From Anaerolineales bacterium (GTDB lineage: Bacteria; Chloroflexota; Anaerolineae; Anaerolineales; Villigracilaceae): a stretch of DNA of 6,541 nt. Below, piece after piece: positions 1-5,906 of the stretch (its first letter is position 1; each line of letters starts with the position of its first letter). The DNA is taken from contig JANTFU010000133.1 in assembly GCA_024763295.1 (NCBI GenBank), positions 1 to 6,541 of the forward strand, read 5' to 3'. The translations under genes were made by a program, and so were the position numbers. A model generated the notes under the pieces. The model saw nothing but the letters and a program-made list of their open reading frames with translations, had not been told where the DNA came from and ran no database searches.

Positions 1-890
1 TCAGCTTCTTTGAACCAATTGGCTTGCCGCCGCACGAAAATGCGCGTAACCCGTTTCATCTGCGTGATGGCTTCATCCTGAGACATCTCGCCGTTTAAGA
101 CCGCTACACATTCCCGATACCCCAAAGCGGACATGCTCGGCAGTTCTGGCGAGTATCCCTTATCCAAGAGCGTCTGCACTTCGTCGAGCAGCCCCTCTTC
201 AAACATTTTTTGGATGCGTACATCAATGCGTTGATATAGTTCGGGACGGGGACGTTTCAACCCTATCGTTAGCAGGTTGTAGATTGATTCACCATGTTGT
301 TGGCGCTGCAACGAGAATTTTTCACCTGTTGTCAAAATGACTTCTAAGGCTCTAATTGTTCTGCGCACATTTCTGTAATCAATTTTAGCAGCAGCTTCAG
401 CGTCAAGCATTTCTAACTTCTGGTGCAGCCACTTCTCGCCCCGTTCCTCTTTCCAGCTTTCTAAGACACCCCTCAAGCGTTTATCGGCTTTCACTTCAGG
501 TGGCGTCCATCCTTCTGTTACAGCCCGAAAATATTGCCCCGTCCCGCCGACGAGAAAAGGGAGCTTGCCGCGCGCAACAATATCTTTGATAATCGTTGCC
601 GCTGCCTTTTGAAATTGCCCCAATGACCAGGTTTCATCCGGCTCCGAAACATCGATCAGATGATGGGGGACACGTGCCATCTCTGCTTTAGATGGTTTGG
701 CAGTGCCAATATCCATGCCGCGATAAAAAAGCCGTGAATCGGAGGAGATGATTTCGCCGTTAAAGCGCTCTGCCAGTTGTAGCGAGAGTTCTGTTTTCCC
801 GACGGCGGTGGGACCAATGATGGCGATGAGGGGGAGACGATTCCCCTCTCCATGAGGGAGAGGGGGGAGAGGTGAGGGGGAAATTTTCAA
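1..890 (-). CDS. miaA: tRNA dimethylallyltransferase MiaA (C-terminus beyond left edge)
   Basis: Transfers a dimethylallyl group from DMAPP to N6 of A37 in tRNAs reading UNN codons; cytoplasmic. My translation of the minus strand is open from a stop near 926 to the window edge. With the TTG at 890 as residue 1 it shows Walker A GPTAVGKT (26-33), the family block SSDSRLFYRGMDIGTAKP (49-66, catalytic Asp51), then HHLID, GGTGQYFRAV, SALGYRE and a terminal RRQANWFKEA. About 296 residues are present; families run near 300-320, so perhaps 10-30 are missing. There is no ATG or GTG between the Walker A and the upstream gene in this frame. TTG 890 has GGAAGG (900-905) 9 nt upstream. A GTG at 914 overlapping the yraN stop as GTGA is the alternative and would add 8 residues. 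Either start makes residues of about 4-17 (SPSPLPPLPHGEGN) come from a hairpin repeat. The block has Leu where Gln is usual (SRQVYRG). Identity is very secure; the start is uncertain. Confidence 0.95.
   Translation of the reverse strand, partial: MKISPSPLPPLPHGEGNRLPLIAIIGPTAVGKTELSLQLAERFNGEIISSDSRLFYRGMDIGTAKPSKAEMARVPHHLIDVSEPDETWSLGQFQKAAATIIKDIVARGKLPFLVGGTGQYFRAVTEGWTPPEVKADKRLRGVLESWKEERGEKWLHQKLEMLDAEAAAKIDYRNVRRTIRALEVILTTGEKFSLQRQQHGESIYNLLTIGLKRPRPELYQRIDVRIQKMFEEGLLDEVQTLLDKGYSPELPSMSALGYRECVAVLNGEMSQDEAITQMKRVTRIFVRRQANWFKEA
841..881. repeat. GC-rich palindromic interspersed-type repeat inside the 5' end of miaA
   Basis: On the plus strand a perfect 9-bp stem, CCCCTCTCC (843-851) and GGAGAGGGG (857-865), closes a 5-nt loop; it is followed by a purine tract ending in GGTGAGGGGG (871-880). 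The minus-strand reading, CCCTCACCTCTCCCCCC then CTCTCCCTCATGGAGAGGGG, resembles a dispersed repeat type I associate with Chloroflexota and some other phyla; that link is from memory, not a search. The tract lies within the miaA reading frame and keeps it open. Only one copy is in this window, so dispersal cannot be shown here. Confidence 0.7.
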
Positions 891-899
891 ACTTTTAAA

Positions 900-905
900 C
901 CTTCC
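900..905 (-). promoter_or_regulatory. Ribosome binding site deciding the miaA TTG start
   Basis: The minus strand reads GGAAGG, then nine bases, then TTG at 890. It is the best Shine-Dalgarno-like match near the start of miaA; the competing GTG at 914 has only a weak GAAG upstream. This motif lies just past the yraN stop, so MiaA translation could follow termination of yraN. Confidence 0.5.
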
Positions 906-910
906 AACGT

Positions 911-1267
911 TCACAAAATATCTTCAAAATGCGTAATTTTTGGTGTGCCGCTATTTGGCTTGCCTTCGACCGAGATGGCGTCGATTCGCCAATGGTCGAT
1001 GCCGTGTTCTTGGGCATAATGCTCTGCTGACGCGATGAGATGCTCTTGTTTACGCGGGGTGATGGCAAGCTCAGGGTGTCCATAACGGGCGGATGTGCGG
1101 GTTTTGACCTCGACGACGACCAAGCCTCCATTGTGCATCACGATCAGGTCGAGTTCGCCGTAGGGGGTGCGGGCGTTCCGTTCCCGTATCTCGTAGCCCT
1201 TGTGCTGTAAATAATCCGCTGCAACAGACTCGCCCCAGCGCCCAATGTCCTGATTATGTTTCGTCAT
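911..1267 (-). CDS. yraN: YraN / UPF0102 family nuclease-fold protein
   Basis: This 118-residue protein has the full UPF0102 layout: an N-terminal GRWGESVAADYLQHKGY segment (9-25), GELDLI (37-42) and VEVKTR (52-57). Together the Glu/Asp-x(n)-Glu-x-Lys residues (Glu13, Asp40, Glu53, Lys55) form a PD-(D/E)XK-like site seen in restriction-endonuclease-fold and Holliday-junction-resolvase-like proteins. The length is typical of the family (about 115-130). The biochemical role of the family is not settled; nuclease activity is inferred from the fold. Its ATG overlaps the end of the upstream glycosyltransferase by 14 bp, with no clear Shine-Dalgarno, which suggests translational coupling. Its TGA is 20 bp before the likely miaA TTG, or overlaps the alternative GTG by 4 bp. 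No signal peptide or membrane segment is visible; it is probably cytoplasmic. Confidence 0.93.
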   Translation of the reverse strand: MTKHNQDIGRWGESVAADYLQHKGYEIRERNARTPYGELDLIVMHNGGLVVVEVKTRTSARYGHPELAITPRKQEHLIASAEHYAQEHGIDHWRIDAISVEGKPNSGTPKITHFEDIL

Positions 1268-2462
1268 GGGTGAATATGCGATCTAAAATTTTGCGTAGGC
1301 GCAGTTCGCGTTCTTCGCGGTGGAGGTGGGTTTCGCTGATCACCTTTTGATAGAGTTCGAGCATGCTGGCAGTGGTGCGCTCGATGGCGTAATTTTGCGA
1401 TGCTGCGTGTGCCGCCGCACCCATGCGCTGACGCAGGGGTGCATCGAGGCACAGACGGGTGAGTTTGGCGGTGAATTCTGCTAGATCGTGGTCGCTGAGA
1501 AAACCGCTGACGCCATCTGTGACGCTGTCACCAACGCCCGGCGATTCGATGCCGACAATCGGCAGCCCGATGCCCATTGCCTCGATGACCGAAAGCGGGT
1601 GCACTTCTGTGATGGATGCAGTTACGAAGGCATCACACATGGCGAGGTAAGCGGGCATTTTTTCGTATTCGATAAAGCCTACAAAATGAATCTGTTCAAC
1701 GGCTTTGCTTTTTTGGGCGTTTTGGATCAGCTTCGCTTTGCTTGCCCCATCACCGAGCAGCAGCAGATGCGTTTTGGGGACAGCCTGTGCCACGCCGTTG
1801 AAGGCTTGCAACAGAAATTCGAGATTTTTCTCGTTTGCCAGCCGTCCCGTATAAATCAGTAGAATATCGTCATCAGAAAAACCAAATTCTGTGCGCGCGA
1901 GGGGCTTGATTTCTCGAAAGTGGTGCATTTCTACGCCGTTGGGAATAACCTCGACGTGACTTTTGACTTGTAATTGGCGCAGGATTTTCTCCATCCCCGG
2001 GGAGGGAGAAATAACCATGTTGACGGCATCGCAGAAGGCGGGCATGTAGGTTTCGAGCATGGTATCGCTGATTGCTTCGGGCAGCAGGGGGAGATAGGCT
2101 TGCGCGTAGAGATCATAGCGGGTGTGATTGGTAAAAATGATTGGGATACCGCGTGGGCGGCAATAGCGCAGCGCCAAAATTCCACTTAAAAAGGGATGAT
2201 GGACATGCACAATGTCCATTGTCTTGAGCAATGCGCGTGCTTCCGGGCTGTATTGAACATTCAGATAGAAACCTGTTTCGCCCAACGGCACGCCTGGTGA
2301 GCGAATGATATTTTTTTCGTTGTCCTGATAACCCAGCCCGCCAAAGGTAAAAACGTAAACCTCGTGTCCCTGTGCTTCGAGATAGCGCTTATTTAAGGCG
2401 ATGTAATTGGTAATCCCACTGATATAGGGTTTGTAAGTGTCGGTCATCATGCCAATGCGCAT
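1254..2462 (-). CDS. GT4-family glycosyltransferase, probably glycolipid-forming
   Basis: A 402-residue GT-B fold retaining glycosyltransferase. The N-terminal half opens with MRIGMMTDTYKPYISGI (a GxxxN-type acceptor loop), followed by DIVHVHHPF (83-91) and a TNHTRYDLYA block (111-120). The second half has IPNGV (173-177), the nucleotide-sugar domain start YTGRLANEKN (204-213), and the EX7E motif Glu286-Glu294 in TEVHPLSVIEAM. The pattern, with an HHPF motif and an NHTRYDLY block, resembles diacylglycerol glucosyltransferases and related lipid mannosyltransferases; that subfamily call is an inference. The acceptor cannot be read from sequence alone. There is no signal peptide; action at the inner face of the membrane is likely for such enzymes. 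The ATG has AAAGGA about 9 nt upstream and a good promoter directly before it, and it is the first gene of the GT-yraN-miaA unit. The C-terminus ends in a charged helix (HREERELRLRK, 381-391). Confidence 0.9.
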   Translation of the reverse strand: MRIGMMTDTYKPYISGITNYIALNKRYLEAQGHEVYVFTFGGLGYQDNEKNIIRSPGVPLGETGFYLNVQYSPEARALLKTMDIVHVHHPFLSGILALRYCRPRGIPIIFTNHTRYDLYAQAYLPLLPEAISDTMLETYMPAFCDAVNMVISPSPGMEKILRQLQVKSHVEVIPNGVEMHHFREIKPLARTEFGFSDDDILLIYTGRLANEKNLEFLLQAFNGVAQAVPKTHLLLLGDGASKAKLIQNAQKSKAVEQIHFVGFIEYEKMPAYLAMCDAFVTASITEVHPLSVIEAMGIGLPIVGIESPGVGDSVTDGVSGFLSDHDLAEFTAKLTRLCLDAPLRQRMGAAAHAASQNYAIERTTASMLELYQKVISETHLHREERELRLRKILDRIFTHDET

Positions 2463-2488
2463 GGTTTTTATCCTTTCTCAAAAAAAGA

Positions 2489-2517
2489 ATCCTACGACAT
2501 AGGAAAGGGCGTGTCAA
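2489..2517 (-). promoter_or_regulatory. Sigma-70-type promoter of the glycosyltransferase-yraN-miaA unit
   Basis: The minus strand carries a perfect -35 TTGACA (2517-2512), a spacer of exactly 17 bp, and a -10 TAGGAT (2494-2489, four of six consensus bases). Transcription would begin near 2482, giving a leader of about 20 nt that contains the AAAGGA ribosome binding site. Position, spacing and orientation all fit the gene that follows. Confidence 0.7.
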
Positions 2518-2525
2518 GCAAGGAG

Positions 2526-2534
2526 TGGTAAAAT
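2526..2534 (+). promoter_or_regulatory. Extended -10 promoter of the sulfur-carrier operon (possible leaderless start)
   Basis: TGGTAAAAT matches the extended -10 form TGnTATAAT at 8 of 8 specified positions except one (TAAAAT for TATAAT). No good -35 lies 17 bp upstream, which fits an extended -10 promoter. The hexamer ends 7 nt before the ATG at 2542, so transcription would start at or one base before the start codon. AGGAG at 2521-2525 is 16 nt from the ATG, too far for an ordinary ribosome binding site, which also favours a leaderless message. This is an inference from spacing alone. Confidence 0.5.
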
Positions 2535-2541
2535 CACGCTC

Positions 2542-2742
2542 ATGAAATCCACAGCAACCTTAATTTTACGCGGTAAAAAATACGATGTAAAAGCAGGCAG
2601 CACTTTGCTTTCTGCGCTGAACAAGCTCGAAATATTGCCCGAGTCGGTCATCTGCGTGCGCAACGGCGACCTGATCACGGAAGATACGCTAATCGAAGCT
2701 GGCGAGACCATCAAACTTGTTTCCGTGATTTCCGGAGGCTAG
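2542..2742 (+). CDS. ttuB: Ubiquitin-like sulfur carrier, TtuB/ThiS/MoaD type
   Basis: A 66-residue beta-grasp protein whose last residues are VISGG, so the Gly-Gly is exposed right at the stop, as needed for adenylation and thiocarboxylate formation. The pattern TLILRGKKYDVKAGSTLLSAL…VRNGDLITEDTLIEAGETIKLVSVISGG is that of ThiS/MoaD-like carriers. The length matches TtuB (about 65 aa) and ThiS, and is shorter than most MoaD. The neighbour is a TtuA-type tRNA thiolase, which makes TtuB, the sulfur donor for tRNA 2-thiolation, the best call. The E1-like activator (TtuC/ThiF/MoeB type) and cysteine desulfurase are not in this window. The ATG is unambiguous; it is preceded by an extended -10 at leaderless distance. 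It could also serve thiamine or molybdopterin synthesis in the same cell, since carriers and activators can be shared. Confidence 0.85.
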   Translation: MKSTATLILRGKKYDVKAGSTLLSALNKLEILPESVICVRNGDLITEDTLIEAGETIKLVSVISGG

Positions 2743-2782
2743 GAAGCAATAACCAGTGGCTCAAATATCATTAACCTGCCAC

Positions 2783-2849
2783 ACCTGATTACCTGATTCC
2801 TAATCCCTAATTACCTAACCCTTAATCACCTGATTCCTGATGCCTACCC
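2783..2849 (+). repeat. Nine-unit 7/8-nt degenerate repeat array forming the ttuA leader
   Basis: The stretch divides with no leftover bases into nine units of consensus (A)CCTRATY: ACCTGATT twice, CCTAATC, CCTAATT, ACCTAACC, CTTAATC, ACCTGATT, CCTGATG and CCTACCC. The last unit ends on the base before the ttuA ATG. ACCTGATTCCT occurs twice, 37 bp apart. A degenerate unit (CCTGCCAC, 2775-2782) may precede them. The array is almost free of G on this strand and contains no Shine-Dalgarno. It resembles short tandem heptamer repeats known between genes of cyanobacteria and other phyla. Confidence 0.8.
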
Positions 2850-3779
2850 ATGAAATGTAAAAAATGCGGCGGCAAAGCCGTCATCAACATGCGCCAGCAC
2901 AATATGGGCTTGTGCAAGGACGATTTTATCCAATGGCTACAAGAGCAAACCCAGCGCCATATTGAGAAGCAAAAAATGTTCACGCTCGCAGAAAAGGTGC
3001 TCGTTGCCGTTTCGGGCGGCAAAGATTCGCTTGCGCTTTGGGATATTTTGGTCACGCTCGGTTATCAAGCGGATGGATTGTACATCGCGCTCGGCATTGA
3101 CGAGGGGATCGGCTACTCGGCTGAATCCCAGCGCCTGACAGAAGCATTCGCAAACGCCCGTGACCTGAAGCTGCATATCGTTAACCTCGCAGGGGAGTAC
3201 GGTACCGATGTGCCGACCCTCGCCAAACAGACGAAACGTGGACGCGATAAACCCTGCTCCGCGTGTGGTCTCGTTAAACGCCACGAGATGAATCGGATTG
3301 CGCGAGATTTTGGCTACGACGTTTTAGCGACAGGGCACAACCTCGATGACGAAGCCGCAACCCTCTTCTCGAACACGCTGCAATGGAACGGCGACTACCT
3401 GCTTCGTCAGGCACCTGTATTGGAAGAACGCAATGGACTCGCACGCAAGGTCAAGCCACTTTTCCGCTTCTACGAACGCGAGATGGCAGCGTATGCCCTT
3501 TTGCGCGGTATCGAATACATCTACGACGAATGTCCCTTTGCGGAAGGTTCTACATCAACCTATTACAAAGAATTGCTCAACCAACTTGAGAACCAAAGTC
3601 CAGGTGCCAAGCAACACTTCTATACTAAATTTTTGGCTGCCAAAAAGAAAGGTCTCTTCGCCGAATCGACGGTTGAGATCATCCCCGAACTGCATCTCTG
3701 CCCCAAGTGTGGACAACTGACTTCAGCCCGCGCAGAGTGTTCGTTTTGTAAGATGATGGAACGAGTGCAGAAGAAATAG
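2850..3779 (+). CDS. ttuA: TtuA-type tRNA 2-thiouridine synthetase (ATP-dependent, Fe-S)
   Basis: A 309-residue PP-loop ATPase of the TtuA/Ncs6 family, which activates the C2 of a tRNA uridine with ATP and replaces oxygen with sulfur from a carrier thiocarboxylate; cytoplasmic. In order: an N-terminal zinc finger (Cys3, Cys6, His17, Cys22); PP-loop SGGKDS (55-60); CSACGLVKR with Cys136 and Cys139; GHNLDDEA (162-169); ECPFAEG with Cys228; and a C-terminal zinc finger (Cys284, Cys287, Cys297, Cys300). Cys136/139/228 line up with the [4Fe-4S] ligands Cys130/133/222 that I recall for Thermus TtuA, at a constant offset of six. Length matches TtuA (about 320). The start is fixed because an in-frame TGA lies at 2838-2840 and the zinc finger begins at residue 3; there is no Shine-Dalgarno. 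It is downstream of the carrier gene by 107 bp. U54 (giving s2T) is the likely target; U34 by an Ncs6-like enzyme is the alternative. Confidence 0.92.
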   Translation: MKCKKCGGKAVINMRQHNMGLCKDDFIQWLQEQTQRHIEKQKMFTLAEKVLVAVSGGKDSLALWDILVTLGYQADGLYIALGIDEGIGYSAESQRLTEAFANARDLKLHIVNLAGEYGTDVPTLAKQTKRGRDKPCSACGLVKRHEMNRIARDFGYDVLATGHNLDDEAATLFSNTLQWNGDYLLRQAPVLEERNGLARKVKPLFRFYEREMAAYALLRGIEYIYDECPFAEGSTSTYYKELLNQLENQSPGAKQHFYTKFLAAKKKGLFAESTVEIIPELHLCPKCGQLTSARAECSFCKMMERVQKK

Positions 3780-3801
3780 TGTTTTCAGAAAAGGATTAAT
3801 C

Positions 3802-5778
3802 ATGGCAAAAAATCAAAATATTCCACGCCGTTTGCTTGATGGTTTGATGGAAGCAGAAGAATTATTAGAGCGCTACGGTAGACCTGATGAAGCATTGGAA
3901 CTTTTGGAAGAATTACATAAGCGCTATCCTAAAAGCGAGGATGTTTTGGGAATGATGGCGAATGCCCATCTTGACTTGGGAGATCGGCGTGGACATTTGA
4001 ATGCTTTGTATCGGATGCACAAACTTGTACCAAATCGGGCAGTTAATAAGTTAGGGTTGGCTGGGGCATATATGGCAACAGGTAGAATCGCTTTGGCGTA
4101 TCTTACCTTTCAGGAGTTTCTGAAAAAATGGAAACATGATAATCGTGCTGACGATGCAAAAGAAGCTTTGGCAATGCTAGAAACTGCCTTGGATGATATT
4201 TTGCCAGATTTGGATGAAAACCGAGAAAAAGCACTTAAGTTTGCATCCCAACATGAGTTGGTGCAAGTGCTGATGGAGCTTGGTGATTATCGACAGGCAA
4301 AGAAAATCGCGGAACGGTTGTTAAAAGAAAAGCCTGACTTTATGCCCCTCTACAATAACCTTAGCCTAATCGCTTGGCTGCAAGGAGATTTGGCAGAAGC
4401 TTGCGCTCAAGCTGAAAAAGTTCTATCTTTTGAAGCAGGAAATATTCACGCCCTTTCAAATTTGGCTCGTTATAAATTTTTGCTTGGAAAGCGAGATGCC
4501 GCTTATGTTTATGCTGAGCGTCTGGTTGCATCCGAAGATGATGCTTTTGATTTTTGGCTAAAAAAGATTGAAGCTCTAATTCTCATAGAGCAATTTGAAG
4601 AAGTTCTTAAAGTTTTTGAAGAAGCGAAAAAAGCAGGCGATGAAAAAAACTTGAATGGGTTATCGTTACATTGGGTTGCTTCGGCATATTGGATTACGGG
4701 TGATGAAAGCAAAGCAAAAAAGTATTGGCGAAAAGCTCTTAAAAAAGACCCATCACTTGAATTCGCAGAAAATAATTTGACCGCTCTCAAGAAGCCAATC
4801 TCTGAACGTGACTGTCCACAAATCTTGGGCATAGATGCTTGGCTTTCGCGAAAGAATTTCATAACATTAGAGAAGATGTTTGACAAACTTGCCAAACAAG
4901 ATCTCAGTAATGAAGAGTTTTACCGGAAAGTGCAGGCTGTTTTTGATGAAACTCCTGAGATAATTTCCTTTGTGCGCTCCGCATTGAAATATGGCACTTC
5001 AGATGCAAAAGATACTGCGTTGAAATTCCTTGATATGTCAGGCGCACATCCGGATTTACTGGATGCTGCGAAAGAATTTGCCTTTGGGAAAGTAGGCACG
5101 GATGCGATGCGACTGGAAGTTTTTCAAATTTTGTCAAAGTACGGAGTTGTCCCTAATGGTGAATCTGTAGAGTTGTACTTACAGGGCGCATGGAAAGAGA
5201 TTCAACCGATGAATTATGAAATTTCTCCTGATCCTTTTGATGTTCCTCCATATCCCAAAAAAGTTTTCAGGCTAATCGAAGAAGGGACAGATGCTTTGCA
5301 CGCTGGAGACGGCGAAGAAGGTGAAAGATGCTTTGGGAAAGCTTTGGCACTTTATGGTGATGATCCAACTTTGTTAAATAATTTTGCTGTCTCTTTGCAA
5401 ATACAGGGAAAAATGGATGAAGCGAATGCCTTGACCGAACGTATTGCCGATGAATTTCCTGAGTATTTTTTCGGACAGGTCGTTGCTGTGCGCAAAGCAA
5501 TGAATGCCGAAGATATGCAAAAAGCCAAAGAGATCATGGACAGAATGGCTTCAAGAAAAAAACTGCATATCACAGAATTTTCTGCTCTCTGTGATGTGCA
5601 TATTGAGTATTTTATTAAGTCTGAAGAGCTTGAAGTTGCTCTAAGTTGGTATCAGATGTGGGAACAGGGGTATCCAGACGATCCAAACCTTGACCGCTAT
5701 GCTAAACAAATGGATATGATTGAATTGATGAATAAATTCAAGATAGATAAAGATTCTGGCGACCAAAAGAAGCATTAG
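3802..5778 (+). CDS. Large TPR-repeat protein of unknown function
   Basis: A 658-residue soluble protein with no signal peptide or membrane segment. TPR-like helical pairs are visible near 22-46, 46-79, 82-115, 151-180, 182-213, 215-246 and 286-318 (for example GLSLHWVASAYWITGDESKAKKYWRKALKKDPS), then again at 489-518 and 522-555 (LLNNFAVSLQIQGKMDEA). Between them, about 345-455 is helical but not TPR; 385-450 looks HEAT-like. Pro-rich PFDVPPYPKK (478-487) links to the second TPR block. No catalytic motif is seen, so it is probably a scaffold or adaptor. AAAGGA six nt before the ATG is a good ribosome binding site, and it follows ttuA by 22 bp, so cotranscription is likely. Base composition is lower in GC (about 43% in one 60-base line checked) than in ttuA (about 55% in one line), with many AT-ending codons. 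That may mean later acquisition or relaxed codon choice. I do not recognise a specific family. Confidence 0.9.
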   Translation: MAKNQNIPRRLLDGLMEAEELLERYGRPDEALELLEELHKRYPKSEDVLGMMANAHLDLGDRRGHLNALYRMHKLVPNRAVNKLGLAGAYMATGRIALAYLTFQEFLKKWKHDNRADDAKEALAMLETALDDILPDLDENREKALKFASQHELVQVLMELGDYRQAKKIAERLLKEKPDFMPLYNNLSLIAWLQGDLAEACAQAEKVLSFEAGNIHALSNLARYKFLLGKRDAAYVYAERLVASEDDAFDFWLKKIEALILIEQFEEVLKVFEEAKKAGDEKNLNGLSLHWVASAYWITGDESKAKKYWRKALKKDPSLEFAENNLTALKKPISERDCPQILGIDAWLSRKNFITLEKMFDKLAKQDLSNEEFYRKVQAVFDETPEIISFVRSALKYGTSDAKDTALKFLDMSGAHPDLLDAAKEFAFGKVGTDAMRLEVFQILSKYGVVPNGESVELYLQGAWKEIQPMNYEISPDPFDVPPYPKKVFRLIEEGTDALHAGDGEEGERCFGKALALYGDDPTLLNNFAVSLQIQGKMDEANALTERIADEFPEYFFGQVVAVRKAMNAEDMQKAKEIMDRMASRKKLHITEFSALCDVHIEYFIKSEELEVALSWYQMWEQGYPDDPNLDRYAKQMDMIELMNKFKIDKDSGDQKKH

Positions 5779-5854
5779 CCATACTATCAAATCTATTCTT
5801 GGATGAGTTGGATAAGATTTTTGAAAAATTGATGTGATTGGATTGGAAAATAAA

Positions 5855-5886
5855 AAAACGCCAAGCATCATAATGCTTGGCGTTTT
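5855..5886. terminator. Bidirectional intrinsic terminator between convergent genes
   Basis: A perfect 10-bp stem, CGCCAAGCAT (5859-5868) and ATGCTTGGCG (5873-5882), closes the 4-nt loop CATA; flanking AAAA (5855-5858) and TTTT (5883-5886) extend it to 14 bp. On the plus strand it is followed by TTTTGATTTTTTTTT (5883-5896); on the minus strand by seven T then ATTTT. It can therefore end both the TPR-gene transcript and the HD-GYP transcript. The rest of the 128-bp gap (5779-5906) holds no gene I can support. Confidence 0.9.
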
Positions 5887-5906
5887 GATTTTTTTTGAAA
5901 TGTTGG

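Noticed and set aside
656..853. Open reading frame starting with an ATG inside the hairpin repeat (begins MERGIVSPSS)
   Set aside because: It is a shifted frame of miaA; the true frame shows Walker A and other family motifs across the same bases.
1488..1862. 124-codon plus-strand open frame opposite the glycosyltransferase
   Set aside because: It is antisense to a gene with clear GT4 motifs, and its translation has no recognisable pattern.
2542..2742. Annotating the carrier as ThiS for thiamine synthesis
   Set aside because: No thiazole-synthesis gene (thiG, thiO, thiF) is near, whereas a TtuA-type thiolase is the next gene; TtuB is the better fit, though dual use is possible.
2783..2849. 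CRISPR array or telomere-like repeat
   Set aside because: The units are 7-8 nt with no spacers, and the CCTAACC similarity to telomeres is one unit among degenerate ones.
2783..2849. G-quadruplex on the minus strand
   Set aside because: G runs are mostly two bases with irregular spacing; only a weak two-tetrad form is possible, so I do not claim it.
2937..3284. 115-codon minus-strand open frame opposite ttuA
   Set aside because: It lies opposite the PP-loop and cysteine motifs of ttuA and has no family features.
5808..5833. AT-rich hairpin ATTTTTGAAAAAT downstream of the TPR gene
   Set aside because: The stem is short and has no GC pairs; the strong terminator at 5855-5886 explains termination better.
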